A DNA stretch of 64,000 nucleotides from Paraescarpia echinospica (lineage: Eukaryota; Annelida; Polychaeta; Sabellida; Siboglinidae), in contig CM034535.1 of NCBI GenBank assembly GCA_020002185.1, positions 69,242,012 through 69,306,011 of the forward strand. Direction: 5' to 3'. Both the position numbers and the translations under genes were made by a program. A model generated the notes under the pieces. The model was not told the origin of the DNA and did not search any database. It saw nothing but the letters and a program-made list of their open reading frames with translations. The stretch's first letter is position 1; every line of letters starts with the position of its first letter. This document shows, piece by piece, positions 20,554 through 33,559 of this stretch.

Positions 20554-20800
20554 CTTTGAGAGGGCAGTAGCGCGGCAACTTTGTAGGGTAGAGTTTGTGT
20601 GCTTGTTCCAGACAGACAATGTTACTGATCATCTCTTGGCACTTGGGAGTTTTTGCCCTTGCAATCGCCGACAGTGCATCCTTCGATGTGACATTACATT
20701 TAAACATGTCTTGTATAACTGGCTCCTGGTCCACGTGCAAGTCAACAACTAGCTTCTGGTTTAGTCGACTACGCCGGGCCAACCTTCCGAGCTGTGCATC
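20554..20800 (-). CDS. XYLT: XYLT exon 2 (N-terminal cysteine segment)
   Basis: A 247-bp exon after ATTACTTTCAG, phase 0 in and phase 1 out (CTCAAAG|GTATCC). It reads DAQLGRLARRSRLNQ as a basic stem, then CNVTSKDALSAIARAKTPKC and CLEQAHKLYPTKLPRYCPLKG. This matches the xylosyltransferase N-terminal segment CEISGKEALSALSRA...C...VCL...LPRxCPLxG. Codons about 72-153. This segment precedes the WSC domain and supports orthology to XYLT1/XYLT2 rather than to other GT14 enzymes. Confidence 0.93.
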
Positions 20801-20944
20801 CTGAAAGTAATAACAATATGTCAACAGTAACAAATTCACATGCCTCAGGACGAAGTATAACCGAGACTCTGTGGCAGCTGTGGCTGTATTGCAAACCCAT
20901 AGACAGATTTTTTGTTGCCAGACTTGAATTACTCAAAAATGCGC

Positions 20945-23900
20945 CTTTTAGCACTTGAACAGCTTGCGTGGAAGCCGTTTGTGTCAATCACAGCCATTAT
21001 TGGCCAGGTTAGTTTTTGCACTTGAACAGCTTGCGTGGAAGCCGTTTGTGTCAATCACAGCCAGTATTGGCCAGGTTAGTTTTAGCACTTGAACAGCTTG
21101 CGTGGAAGCCGTTCGTGTCAATCGCGGCCATTATTGGCCAGGTTAGTTTTTGCACTTGAACAGCTTGCGTGGAATCCGTTCGTGTCAATCACAGCCATTA
21201 TTGGCCAGGTTAGTTTTTTCACTTGAACAGCTTGCGTGGAAGCCGTTCGTGTCAATCGCAGCCATTATTGGCCAGGTTAGTTTTTGCACTTGAACAGCTT
21301 GCGTGGAAGCCGTTCGTGTCAATCACAGCCAGTATTGGCCAGGTTAGTTTTTGCACTTGAACAGCTTGCGTGGAAGCCGTTCGTGTCAATCACAGCCAGT
21401 ATTGGCCAGGTTAGTTTTTGCACTTGAACAGCTTGCGTGGAAGCCGTTCGTGTCAATCACAGCCAGTATTGGCCAGGTTAGTTTTTGCACTTGAACAGCT
21501 TGCGTGGAAGCCGTTCGTGTCAATCACAGCCATTATTGGCCAGGTTAGTTTTTGCACTTGAACAGCTTGCGTGGAAGCCGTTCGTGTCAATCACAGCCAT
21601 TATTGGCCAGGTTAGTTTTTGCACTTGAACAGCTTGCGTGGAAGCCGTTCGTGTCAATCACAGCCATTATTGGCCAGGTTAGTTTTTGCACTTGAACAGC
21701 TTGCGTGGAAGCCGTTCGTGTCAATCACAGCCATTATTGGCCAGGTTAGTTTTTGCACTTGAACAGCTTGCGTGGAAGCCGTTCGTGTCAATCACAGCCA
21801 TTATTGGCCAGGTTAGTTTTTGCACTTGAACAGCTTGCGTGGAAGCCGTTCGTGTCAATCACAGCCATTATTGGCCAGGTTAGTTTTTGCACTTGAACAG
21901 CTTGCGTGGAAGCCGTTCGTGTCAATCACAGCCATTATTGGCCAGGTTAGTTTTTGCACTTGAACAGCTTGCGTGGAAGCCTTTCGTGTCAATCACAGCC
22001 AGTATTGGCCAGGTTAGTTTTTGCACTTGAACAGCTTGCATGGAAGCCGTTCGTGTCAATCACAGCCAGTATTGGCCAGGTTAGTTTTTGCACTTGAACA
22101 GCTTGCGTGGAAGCCGTTCGTGTCAATCACAGCCAGTATTGGCCAGGTTAGTTTTTGCACTTGAACAGCTTGCGTGGAAGCCTTCGTGTCAATCACAGCC
22201 ATTATTGGCCAGGTTAGTTTTTGCACTTGAACAGCTTGCGTGGAAGCCGTTCGTGTCAATCACAGCCAGTATTGGCCAGGTTAGTTTTTGCACTTGAACA
22301 GCTTGCGTGGAAGCCGTTCGTGTCAATCACAGCCATTATTGGCCAGGTTAGTTTTTGCACTTGAACAGCTTGCGTGGAAGCCGTTCATGTCAATCACAGC
22401 CAGTATTGGCCAGGTTAGTTTTTGCACTTGAACAGCTTGCGTGGAAGCCGTTCGTGTCAATCACAGCCATTATTGGCCAGGTTAGTTTTTGCACTTGAAC
22501 AGCTTGCGTGGAAGCCGTTCGTGTCAATCACAGCCAGTATTGGCCAGGTTAGTTTTTGCACTTGAACAGCTTGCGTGGAAGCCCTTCGTGTCAATCACAG
22601 CCATTATTGGCCAGGTTAGTTTTTGCACTTGAACAGCTTGCGTGGAAGCCGTTCGTGTCAATCACAGCCATTATTGGCCAGGTTAGTTTTTGCACTTGAA
22701 CAGCTTGCGTGGAAGCCGTTCGTGTCAATCACAGCCATTATTGGCCAGGTTAGTTTTTGCACTTGAACAGCTTGCATGGAAGCCGTTCGTGTCAATCACA
22801 GCCAGTATTGGCCAGGTTAGTTTTTGCACTTGAACAGCTTGCGTGGAAGCCGTTCGTGTCAATCACAGCCATTATTGGCCAGGTTAGTTTTTGCACTTGA
22901 ACAGCTTGCGTGGAAGCCGTTCATGTCAATCACAGCCAGTATTGGCCAGGTTAGTTTTTGCACTTGAACAGCTTGCGTGGAAGCCGTTCGTGTCAATCAC
23001 AGCCAGTATTGGCCAGGTTAGTTTTTGCACTTGAACTGCTTGCGTGGAAGCCGTTCGTGTCAATCACAGCCAGTATTGGCCAGGTTAGTTTTTGCACTTG
23101 AACAGCTTGCGTGGAAGCCGTTCGTGTCAATCACAGCCAGTATTGGCCAGGTTAGTTTTTGCACTTGAACAGCTTGCGTGGAAGCCGTTCGTGTCAATCA
23201 CAGCCAGTATTGGCCAGGTTAGTTTTTGCACTTGAACAGCTTGCGTGGAAGCCGTTCGTGTCAATCACAGCCATTATTGGCCAGGTTAGTTTTTGCACTT
23301 GAACAGCTTGCGTGGAAGCCGTTCGTGTCAATCACAGCCATTATTGGCCAGGTTAGTTTTTGCACTTGAACAGCTTGCGTGGAAGCCGTTCGTGTCAATC
23401 ACAGCCAGTATTGGCCAGGTTAGTTTTTGCACTTGAACAGCTTGCGTGGAAGCCCTTCGTGTCAATCACAGCCATTATTGGCCAGGTTAGTTTTTGCACT
23501 TGAACAGCTTGCGTGGAAGCCGTTCGTGTCAATCACAGCCATTATTGGCCAGGTTAGTTTTTGCACTTGAACAGCTTGCGTGGAAGCCTTTCGTGTCAAT
23601 CACAGCCAGTATTGGCCAGGTTAGTTTTTGCACTTGAACAGCTTGCATGGAAGCCGTTCGTGTCAATCACAGCCAGTATTGGCCAGGTTAGTTTTTGCAC
23701 TTGAACAGCTTGCGTGGAAGCCGTTCGTGTCAATCACAGCCAGTATTGGCCAGGTTAGTTTTTGCACTTGAACAGCTTGCGTGGAAGCCGTTCATGTCAA
23801 TCACAGCCAGTATTGGCCAGGTTAGTTTTTGCACTTGAACAGCTTGCGTGGAAGCCGTTCGTGTCAATCACAGCCAGTATTGGCCAGGTTAGTTTTTGCA
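20945..23900. repeat. 67-bp minisatellite in XYLT intron 1
   Basis: About 44 very similar copies of a 67-bp unit (GTTAGTTTTTGCACTTGAAC, AGCTTGCGTGGAAGCCGTTC, GTGTCAATCACAGCCATTAT, TGGCCAG). Two variants, CAGCCATTATTGG and CAGCCAGTATTGG, intermix in blocks, which indicates repeated local conversion or block duplication. It begins about 145 bp upstream of the exon 2 acceptor and does not include exon sequence, unlike the other arrays of this gene. The few short open frames inside it are repeat artefacts. Confidence 0.95.
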
Positions 23901-26189
23901 ATGTCATTTGAGCCAATTAATTTCATCTGTTTCAGTTACCAGTCATAACAATGATAGTCATTAATAGGCCCTCTGTAAATTTCACTTCTTATCAGTTGTA
24001 ATTACCCATCTAGGCCAGTCATCTGCCAGTCTTGAAGACTTGCAGAGTCACTGCAGCCAGGTCTCTGGCTAAGCCCTGCTGGTATTCTCTAGTGACTTGC
24101 ATAGTCATTAGAACACATAAATGTCATAACTCCATTTGTAAATTATAGATATGCCACTCTGGCTCTTTGTTTTAATTACCAATTGCAGAAATAGTATAAC
24201 CATGAAATGTGGATGCACAAAAGAGGAATTCTTTGTTTTTACAATGTCAAGGCAAATTATCGTACTTAATGAAGACTGGTATACCAGACATTAAAAATAC
24301 CCAATCATTTAAATTGTTTTATGAAAAGTAAACGTACCAAGCATTCACCATATGAAATTAAATTTGGTTAAGCCTAACCGAATATTGACATACGCGCATC
24401 AGTTTGGAACACAACATTCACGTGGATTGCGACTGCACTCTTCTCGCGATCACGAATTGTGGGCGACATCGACCTTTGACCCCACCATTTGGCACTGTTG
24501 ATGTTATGGAATACCGATTTTATGCAATGAGGGGACGTCCACGAATATATGCCACCGACACGGCAAAATGGGCTAAGTTAGACAACGACAGTATAAGACT
24601 ATGCAAAGAAACAACGTAAACAGAAAGAGTTGGAGACAGTGCCAGTGGACTCTGGCCGCGGGGTCAGTCACAAAAATTAACAGATGCTGCATTCGCAAAG
24701 CCAAAGATTCTTCTAGACAGGTTAGTCATTTCAAATTATTCTGCTGTAATCACATATATTTAGGCGTATAAGTAGGAGTGTACAAATTAATTAATGTTGC
24801 TTGTAGTAAATAGATTTTTTACGTTTTAGTCATAGCCACTGGTCATATAATGGCGGCATGGCTGGGTCCTGTTTTATTTACTATGGTATCAGCTAGCAGT
24901 GTGTATTATTGGACATTTCAAAGTTTAATTTGAATTGAATTATATGCAGTCTGGTTATTTAATTATTTACACGGAAAAGAGTATTCCTGTAGTTTCACCA
25001 GGTTTTTTTATAGCCCCCCTCAGCGAGTTTTTTTTATGTTCAGAAAACCAGCGCCCCTCAATACCGTGAAAATTATTGCCATTAAAATGCTTAGATAGCA
25101 TGTGACCGATTTATGTAGGCATTGGTTGCATTTGGCAGGTGGACGTTCATTGCAATGCAATTTTTTTGAAAGTACAGTAAAATGATTATTGTTATAAACA
25201 ATCAGTGCTGACTATTAATAGATGTATCATATTTTCAGAACTCGAGGTGTGTCATCACCACATGCAGATGTATGCAACAAAGCCCTTGACTTTCAGGTAA
25301 ACGAGTGTTGTGGTACACATTACTGTCACCAAACCTTTGATCAAAATCATAAATACAAGCAATAGACAAGTATGTGAAGAAGAATTTGTTTTTATTTGAC
25401 CCAGACATTTGATTATACATACAGTACATCCATGTCAAAAATAAAATAATACAAATATATAACCTTATGATAAACATGGTATAATGCATGGTAAATATCA
25501 AAAAAATTGGATCAGGAGACTCCTTTAAGACTATAATAGTCGCTGTCGAGGAGCCACCTTTTATGATAAAAAATGTAACTGGATTAATACATCACATGAA
25601 TCAAATTAATACGTCATGAGTAAAAATAAAAGAAAGAATATGATATGAATATGAGCATGTATGTAATGTGAGCAAGCTTACATGATTATTGTGTTTGTTG
25701 TTTACACACTGTTTTGTACTGTATCAAGTTGACAGGTGGTTGCCGGTTCTGAATTTTGCATACATATATAGCAGTTTTGCCTTGTGCATGTTACCTGATA
25801 ATTAAAAAAAAAATTTTTTTTAACATACTTGGCAAATCCTTGTGAACTATGTGTACTAAGCTTTTCTTAGACTATATCGGGAATGTTATTTAGTATAAGT
25901 AGCAAATTATGCCTAAGACATTTCTTTGCAAATTCATGTTTAATTTAATTAATTTAAGTGTATATTTTATTCTTGACTCTTGTATCGTGATTATGTACCT
26001 CATAGTTAAACATTATTCTTCAGTTTTGTAAATAAACTGGTAAGTCATTGTGTAAATATTTATAGTAAAATGTTAATTGTTGTAATTTAAGGATGTCATC
26101 TACTTTCAACAAGTTGAGTTTTTTGTGAAGTGGTTCGGTGTGGGAAATATAGTTACTTAAGGGAATAATTCTCAGGGCTTTTTTTTAAG
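23901..26189. other. AT-rich intron 1 sequence
   Basis: No host exon seen. An isolated GC-richer island at about 24,390-24,680 carries a plus-strand frame (24,404-24,619) ending MRGRPRIYATDTAKWAKLDN. It looks protein-like and is possibly a decayed transposon gene, but no family is recognised. The rest is AT-rich. Confidence 0.5.
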
Positions 26190-27010
26190 TTTTATTATTC
26201 TATTTGGCTGAAAGCCCCATGTTATGATGCAATAATTTATGTGACACTATTTTTAGATATTTTTTCCAGTTTAGATTTGTAGCTATAATTAAACCTAAAA
26301 AATTAAATTCCTTGACTTGTGCAACATTTACATTGTCTATCTTCAGAGTGAGTGTCTGTATATTTTTCTTTGCCTTTTGAAATGTCATGTATTTAGATTT
26401 TGCTATGTTTAGCAATAATTTATTTATTTTGAGCCATTAATTTATTTTTAAAAGTTCTTCATTTATTAAAGATTCTAAATTTTCGTTATGTATGTTATCG
26501 CTGAAAGTGTACTTGATAGAGTTGTATCATCGGCATAAATTATGAAATTAAACATTTTATTGGCTTGTGCAAAATCATTGATATATATTATGAATAACAG
26601 GGGTCCTAAGATTGAGCCGTGTGGTACACCTGTTGATAACATATTTGATTTTATATTGTTAATTTCCATATGTTGTTTAGGATTTGTTAGGTAACTGCTG
26701 AATAAGTTCAGATTTGTCCCATGTATACCATAATATTTCAATTTGTCAATTAAAATTAAATGGTATCAAAGGTTTTGGAAAGATCTAGGTAAATATTTAT
26801 GGGTATTTCATCCTGATCCAGTTGGGTTATTATTCTATCTATTAATTCTAGATCTGCGTATTCAGTTGAATGTTCAGATCGGAATCCATACTGATGGTAA
26901 AAAAAGCTGTCTTTTAAGTAAGATGATAATTGTTCAAAAATTATTTGTCAAGTACTTTTGAAATAGCTGGTAGAAAAGATATAGGCTTATAATCACCAAC
27001 ACCATATACG
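26190..27010 (-). pseudogene. Non-LTR retrotransposon RT fragment
   Basis: A degraded reverse transcriptase on the minus strand. Frame by frame it shows YKPISFLPAISKVLDK, HQYGFRSEHSTEYADLELID, NIYLDLSKTFDTI, YYGIHGTNLNLFSSYL, GVPHGSILGPLLFIIYINDF, IIYADDTTLSSTL and FNFLGLIIATNLNWKK. The order and motifs (including YADD) are those of CR1/Jockey-group elements. Several frameshifts and stops make it a dead fragment, truncated at both ends. It lies in the sense orientation of XYLT intron 1. Confidence 0.88.
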
Positions 27011-27256
27011 ATGCTGACTTTATTAGCGATATTTTGAAACAAACAGAATTACGCTGCAACGTTATTCGTTTATTTTGGTGGATTAATTAAGCAGGATTAA
27101 TAAATAGCGCAAGGCAAATTGCTACGACGTGTCATGGCGCCCGTGGTACCTCGTGTTAACGACAACAGATGTATCACGTAAACAGGAATGCGGGCGGAAG
27201 GCGCTACCATAAACCGTTTCGCGATCGTTGTCTGGTTGTCCGCTAAGCGCATTGAA

Positions 27257-27761
27257 GACATGTTGCTAATTAAATGTGGTTGTCACATCGTTAGAACACG
27301 CATAAGTGTATACATTCCGGTTTCGAACACAAAGGAATAATAACAGCCTTGGTTACGCTGGCTCAAAGTGATATAGTCCGCGTTTCGTAGTTCTCACAAA
27401 TTCCGTTGGAATCACAATAGTTGAACAAAATTATCAGTGAAACAGCATCAGTGATTTGAACATTCATAAAGTTCTGTTAATATGATTGCTTGTGTAATTT
27501 ACATTTGTTAACTTAAATATTATGCACTGCTGCATTAGAAATAACCAGTCATTTATGTTATTGTGTGAGAGGAATTATTTTATTATCTAAATTGATTATG
27601 TAAGGTTGTTACTGTGTTGCAAATATTGCACAAATAAATGTTGTTAGAAAAGTTAACCACACATTATAACAGTATTATATAGATGCATAGATCATAACAT
27701 TGTGATATTTTAAATATTTGACAGAATGTATTATTTCTCAAAGTTAACTTTGAAATATTTT
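27257..27761 (+). repeat. Dispersed repeat, copy 2 (partner at 4,371-4,875)
   Basis: The second copy of the roughly 505-bp repeat. It lacks a block present in copy 1 (ATGGCGTCATATATAGCGCT region) and has other indels, so the two diverged long ago or come from a family with several subtypes. Confidence 0.8.
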
Positions 27762-30700
27762 GAGGTACGACAATCAAGTCCTAATTGTGCCAGTCAAATT
27801 AATATTATCACAGCAAGATATATCCTGCCTCTAATCTACATGTGTATGGCTGTAATGTTAACACACCATAATGGTATCTACCAAGTCTTGTTATCAGTAC
27901 TTAAACTGTACTTGTTATTTTAAATTGTAATAGTCTTCAACTTTTATTAAACTTTCATAAAAGTACGTGTCTAGTAAATTTGTATACAAGACTAAATAAG
28001 TTTTAACGATGTACTGTATGGCTCATATGACAATTCACGTATTTATGAAAAACACCTTTCTCGTGCAATAACTTTTATTTTTATTCCCCCCTCCTCCCTA
28101 ACAAAAAGGTCTCAAAAATCTGTAATCCTAACAATCAAATTGGTGTGGCCTAATCTGTATATGTCCAGATTCAAACATGAATTTGCTAAAAAATGCATTA
28201 GACACAACATAGTAGAGACAGTTAACAATACACCATGTATTATCATTAATAAAATTTACACCCACAATCTATGGTTTTTTAACATACATTGTTTTTAGTT
28301 TTAGTTTTTATTTTAAATTATGAATCCACTTGTCGTATTCATAATTGCTTTATTTGTAATTCGTAATACATATCAGAATGTATACCTAAGTATCCATATG
28401 TACATCAATGTGTACACGAGTACATATAATCAGTCCTTGTATTATGTATGCATGTTGACACATAGAGTAATTATCAACTATAAAAACAAGTCATATGCTA
28501 TTCTGATTTATCATGTAAATTTTGTTGTTGTTTATATTTATGGGGTGGCTCCTGTGCTAGCGATATTATATATCTTAATGGGAGTCTATTATCTATTACT
28601 TGCGTTATTCGTTGTATATATATCGTATTTATAGGTCAAATAAATTGATTCCGAGTTCTGATACAAAAAATGAAAATATAGGTCAAATTAGGAAATAGAG
28701 AACTTTGAAGACATGTAGCTCTGAAAGTGATTCGTGACTTATGATCCTTTTTGACAGCAGACGACACATGTAGATAGTAATCATAGTAGGCTGACATAGT
28801 GTATTAAAGTCGTGACTCGTGACAAGACTGAATAATGAATGAGGCACATGAATCACATTGTTTATTGGTGGCTGGTAAATACAGTTTCAATCTTCTGTTT
28901 GTGTTGTTGTGCAGGGTAATCCGACTCTCGGTTCCTGTTACGTTGGGAGTTAGAATCACACAGAGCGAATAGTCTCCTGGGACCGGTTTCAAAAAATTGC
29001 GTAATTTACTAAGACAACCATCTTAGCGTTAAGAACGTTCTTAGTCGCTTCATGAAACCGGCTCCTGGTTCCCAGCACATGTCAATTTTCCAGATGATTT
29101 GAAGGAGACAGAGGGACCAGTTGAGATGATGCATGAATATGATGCGACAGACATCATAACCAGTAGATCTATACTCTGGTGTTATGTGTATAAATCACTG
29201 TGATACATATTTTCTATATGCTTTTTCTCCATCGCACCCTCAATTCGTTGTCATAGAATCATATAGTTGCTTTCATATATATAATATAATCATGATATAC
29301 ACACATCATAGTTTATGTTTATGTCACAGGAAGACGGCATCTAACATGCTACGTCCATGTGTCCACCATGCAACACTTCCCATGTTTGGTTGATTGGTGT
29401 ATAGCATTATCATTATGTTGTTGCTGTTGCAAAAAATAAAATTTGATTTGATACAATCGATCCATTTGTCGTTATAAATAGATACAGTGTGTACCTTATT
29501 CCTTTGTGGCTGTGCTGTGTGGCTGGGTGGGTGGAGTTATATGTCTGACACTGACAGTGAAGTGTGCGTCATCCCTTGAAACACGGAGACAGATTTTTCT
29601 TGCTACCCCTCCATGTAGAAATGCCCTTTTATGGTTGGTCTATTGTAAAAAAAGGGTTAGGCTGAAGGTACTTTGACAATATCGACATCAGCTGTTTATA
29701 TGCATTATCTCAAGCTCTTTCCTTGAAACAATGCTCACCCTCACCATGTACTTAAAAACTGGCACAACCGATTGGTTGCCTGCAGTAGCTGGTATTGCTC
29801 TGGTAGTACTGGAGACTCACTACATCTAATTTCACCCTCAAACTAGTTGTTTTCCCGTTTGGGTGTAGTTTAGGGTAAGTGGGCTTTTGAGTAACTACAA
29901 GATTGGTAAAAAAGGGTATTAACAACTGACTGTTAAATATATAAAGAATACTGATGTCATGACTAGTAAAGAACACCCAGGGTTGCTATATTCAACAGGT
30001 TCAATCCCGGGTCGCTAGAAACAAACATTATTCTGAAAGTTCCATTAACCTCGGCTCTATTGGGACAAACTTCCTGGTGTGTGTCTACTGGCAGCACAAT
30101 ACAGCACATTCCTGAAAGAAATTGCAAGTGTATTCTGTGCCACAAACTTCCTAGAAACTACCTATCAAACAAATATATACTGGTGTATATATACTTAATC
30201 ACTGTGGTGACCTATTTCATGATCGATCAAGGCTTGTGTGTTGATTTAAAAGGTGCACTACGATTAATCAGGCATCGCTCTGTAAACTGATTCCTTAATA
30301 GGACTTGACAGGAAAAAACAAGTAGGGTAGTTTTTATTATTTCATTCAGTGCCTCAGCAACTAGACCCAGCTGAATCAACAAGGAAGGCTGTAGTGTCAA
30401 GTACCTCAACATGGCTTTCATTAATTTGGTATCTGCAGAAACACGTTTCATAAATAGATTTTTCTTCTACCAACACTGTGCAAGGGATGTTAGCAAGGTT
30501 GTTGGCCTGGTTATATGTATACCTTAATATTGTCAACACAGTGGATACACATTTTTTTCAACCAGACATTCATAAGAAATTGTAGAAAAATTTGAATTAT
30601 TCATGCATGAATATTTCTTGTTTTAACATCTGGAAATAAATTTGGCGTAGTCCTTATGTTGCTCATTGAGATAATAAGGATAATTAATATAAAAATCTGT

Positions 30701-32746
30701 AATATTCACTGCTACAAGGGATATTAAAAATCACAGTATTCACACCAGCAAAGATGTCCACCCTCAGCCCATGGAAGGTGCTACATAAACACAGATGCAT
30801 GACTTAGAAGCTTTCCCAGAGTATTCATAAATTATGTTTGGTGTTTTGGGTAGACAGAGATATGTCTGCTGCAATCAGATGAGCTCTCATTGGGCCTTTC
30901 TATCCCCTTTCCATCCTGGGCTTTACTCTCAATGGCAGTCTCTGGCAGTCTAAAACTCATTATCCAGATTTTGCATGCAGGCCTCAGATCTCCGAATAGA
31001 TGCATTGATACTGCTGGATTGACCAACACAAGAATAGGTCTTTTCTCTGACTTCCCAGAGCCCAATGACCCCTACTTGTCCAACCATGGCCCAAGTGATG
31101 CAACGTCACAGTCCAGTGCATGGTGAGATCTCACCATCATGATACTGGAGCACATAGTCAGTAGTTCAGTTTAATTATAGGTGGTGAGGAGTATTGTGAA
31201 GTGTTATTTCTAGCAGAAGCACTGAACAAATGAGTGGGTTCATAGACAACTAGACTCCTTTATTCCCCTCTGCAGGGTAGGGAAACTTAGATGTTACCTG
31301 CTATCAATCTACCATTTAGTGATTTACTGATGTAGGAACAACGTCAGTACAACCACTGGCACACATGCTGGTAAAAACACTAAGTACTGCAGTTGATTAT
31401 CATGAGACCCTGTCTGTTCTCTTACCTGCAATCATCCTCTCGACCCAAGGACTTTTTTAAGGCCAGGTGTGGTAATAATCAGCAGTCCCTGACGGGCCCA
31501 GGAAGTTCACTGAATCAGTAGTATGTGGTCTGACTTGCTGTATTGACTGTAGGAACCTGGCATGCATGCCCAATTTCAAGCAGCAATTCTAGCAACTTGC
31601 TGTCAGCTGTGCTTTCCTCCAAGATAGTAAGTGTTAACTATGACATCTGAATGCTTTAAATGTATACAATTTGAACATTTCATGGGTGCTACATTAAAAT
31701 TGTGAACAATGTATCAGGCTTATCTAATACACTATCTGGAAAGTATCATAACTTCACCATATTTACACTGGTCAGCATTAAGAATAATAACTACATTAAT
31801 AAACAAGGAACAGACAAAGTAATTTTAAATCTGGTCTCTCCAATGTTGCAGTATGAAATGTCAACTTGATGATAAAATAAACAACAGAAATCATGAACAA
31901 ACTGTTAACGAGGTATGTTGCCAGACCAGGTAAGCTCAATAGAATATGCCAGGTAATTTACTATGCTTGACTGAAATCGCAGTATTATACTATGGCAGTC
32001 AAGCGAGTTACAGTACTAATTTGAAGGTAATTAAAATCACAAATATCTGCAGCTGTTGCAACATGTCGATAACTCACTAATTAACTGTGCTACAGTACTA
32101 TCAAAATCTATCCCATCGATAAACGGAAAATCCCATAGTAGCACTAAAATGTGTTCAGAGGTTTAATGACAAGCTCACTTATTGATTGTGATACTACACA
32201 GGCATGTTCACTACTTGTCAATGTCAATCGCACATGAGAGAGAACATTGTCATCTATCCGGTAGCTTTAATGCATCAATTGAAACACAAATCACATGTGT
32301 ACACGTACAGTACAGATTTCATAAAAACTTTCCGATAATTGATGATCTCATGATCCCATACATTAAGATGTATTCACTGTTGATAGATGTTATTTTGGGT
32401 GGTATTAAAATTTAAGTGACTGTTTAACCAACAATACTGCATCATGGAAACTAATATGTACTAGAGTTCCCTAAGTTTGTGCACCTAGTTGCTACATGCA
32501 TATATATAAACATTATATAACAATATTAAAATGAACAGTGTACCATCAGAGGCAGAACAGCCCGAAGAATGTAAGCAAAGGTTAACACAAATATTCAATT
32601 ATTATTTTAGTAAATCAAGTCTTAACAATGTAAACCCAATGATCAACCACTAGATCATAGAGGACAGTTACACAGTACTGCATTGCCATGGAATTGCATG
32701 ATGTACTACTGACTTCGGACATGCAACATTTTGATATACAGTGTTG
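27762..32746. other. AT-rich intron 1 sequence
   Basis: No exon found. It holds one MITE (28,975-29,068) and a retroelement-like tail at 29,380-29,455 (AATAAAATTTGATTTGAT). A GC-richer patch at 30,840-31,135 has short frames on both strands and no recognised family. A 104-codon frame at 28,320-28,634 is hydrophobic only because of AT-rich composition. Confidence 0.5.
28975..29068. mobile_element. Short palindromic MITE (GGTTTCATGAA family), copy 1
   Basis: Ends CTGGGACCGGTTTCA and, inverted, CAGGAGCCGGTTTCATGAAG, with an internal TTAAGAACGTTCTTAG palindrome. Related copies are at 63,184-63,332 and 63,665-63,791. Confidence 0.65.
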
Positions 32747-32929
32747 TATATGGTCGATTCCCACGAAATGTTGACAAACAGGTTTCAGGGCTATAACTCA
32801 TTTAATATACCAGTTTGGAAGGCTGGATTGATGCTGTACGCGTGCGTCTTCGTTGGGGCTTTCTGGGGAACCCTACTTTTGTATATGTACCATGGAATCT
32901 CTGAGAACAGACCCCCAAAAAATGGGTAA
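32741..32929 (+). CDS. Short open frame with one membrane segment, exon-like, uncertain
   Basis: Reads FQGYNSFNIPVWKAGLMLYA, then CVFVGAFWGTLLLYMYHG and ISENRPPKNG. It contains a single good hydrophobic segment and no low-complexity bias. A TTTCAG lies at 32,784-32,789 and a GTAATT follows the last codons, so it may be an exon of about 135 bp rather than a whole gene. It overlaps the left terminus of element 1, so it could be part of the transposon or a chance frame. No family recognised. Confidence 0.25.
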   Translation: MLYMVDSHEMLTNRFQGYNSFNIPVWKAGLMLYACVFVGAFWGTLLLYMYHGISENRPPKNG

Positions 32930-33124
32930 TTTCTGCTCTATTTTTGTGAAATATATGCCATCAGTACTTTAAAATGCATTGTATTATTCGAACAACATAT
33001 ATGCAAGGTGTACAGTTAATGTTTGGCTATGAAGGTCGATGTCTCAGGCATCATTGATCAAAAAATAAAAACTTCAGGTCAAAACCCTGATTTCTCCTGA
33101 TTATTTTCATGTTGGGGACATTTT

Positions 33125-33462
33125 CTGAAACCGTCCGTCTGCAGTCATTCATATTGGAAAATGCAGTACAACAGCTGGATACATAGGTCATGTGCTGTTT
33201 TAAACCAAAAGTGTTGGCTAATAAATTGTGTTGAGTGCCGAAACCGATTTGGGGAAGTTTTTCATGAAACCGTACGTCGCAAGTTTGAATACGCATTGTA
33301 AGCAGAGATTTTGTAGATTAGTAAGAAATATTAATAGGTAATAAATAACACATAACAAGGTAACTATATGACAAAATTGTAATTTGTAGATACATTTCCC
33401 TTCGATTTATTTTACTTTTACGGGTCTTTGCAACCACACATCTCCCGAAACCGTATGTCGGC
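33125..33462. promoter_or_regulatory. Subterminal motif cluster of element 1, left side
   Basis: Three copies of TGAAACCGTACGTC-like sequence (33,125-33,142; 33,263-33,280; 33,444-33,462). The middle one is preceded by TTTGGGGAAGTTTTTC. Matching copies lie toward the right end at 38,814-38,828, 43,769-43,787, 43,944-43,964 and 44,127-44,145, with an inverted one at 44,493-44,513. Symmetric subterminal repeats of this type usually act as transposase-binding sites; that role is inferred here. Confidence 0.6.
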
Positions 33463-33559
33463 TCTAACTGCCAGTTGGTTCATCGGCCCATTCACCCTAT
33501 CTATCGTTATTTTTGGAAACCAGATGACGCCAAGCGAAAACATAAGTTGGTACCGAACA

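Noticed and set aside
20945..23900. Exon-edge array of XYLT exon 2
   Set aside because: The unit contains neither the acceptor ATTACTTTCAG nor exon 2 sequence, and about 145 bp of unique intron separates them.
28320..28634. 104-codon hydrophobic frame resembling a membrane protein
   Set aside because: It is Tyr/Ile/Val-rich because of AT-rich DNA, has no motif and no relative, and its codons look random.
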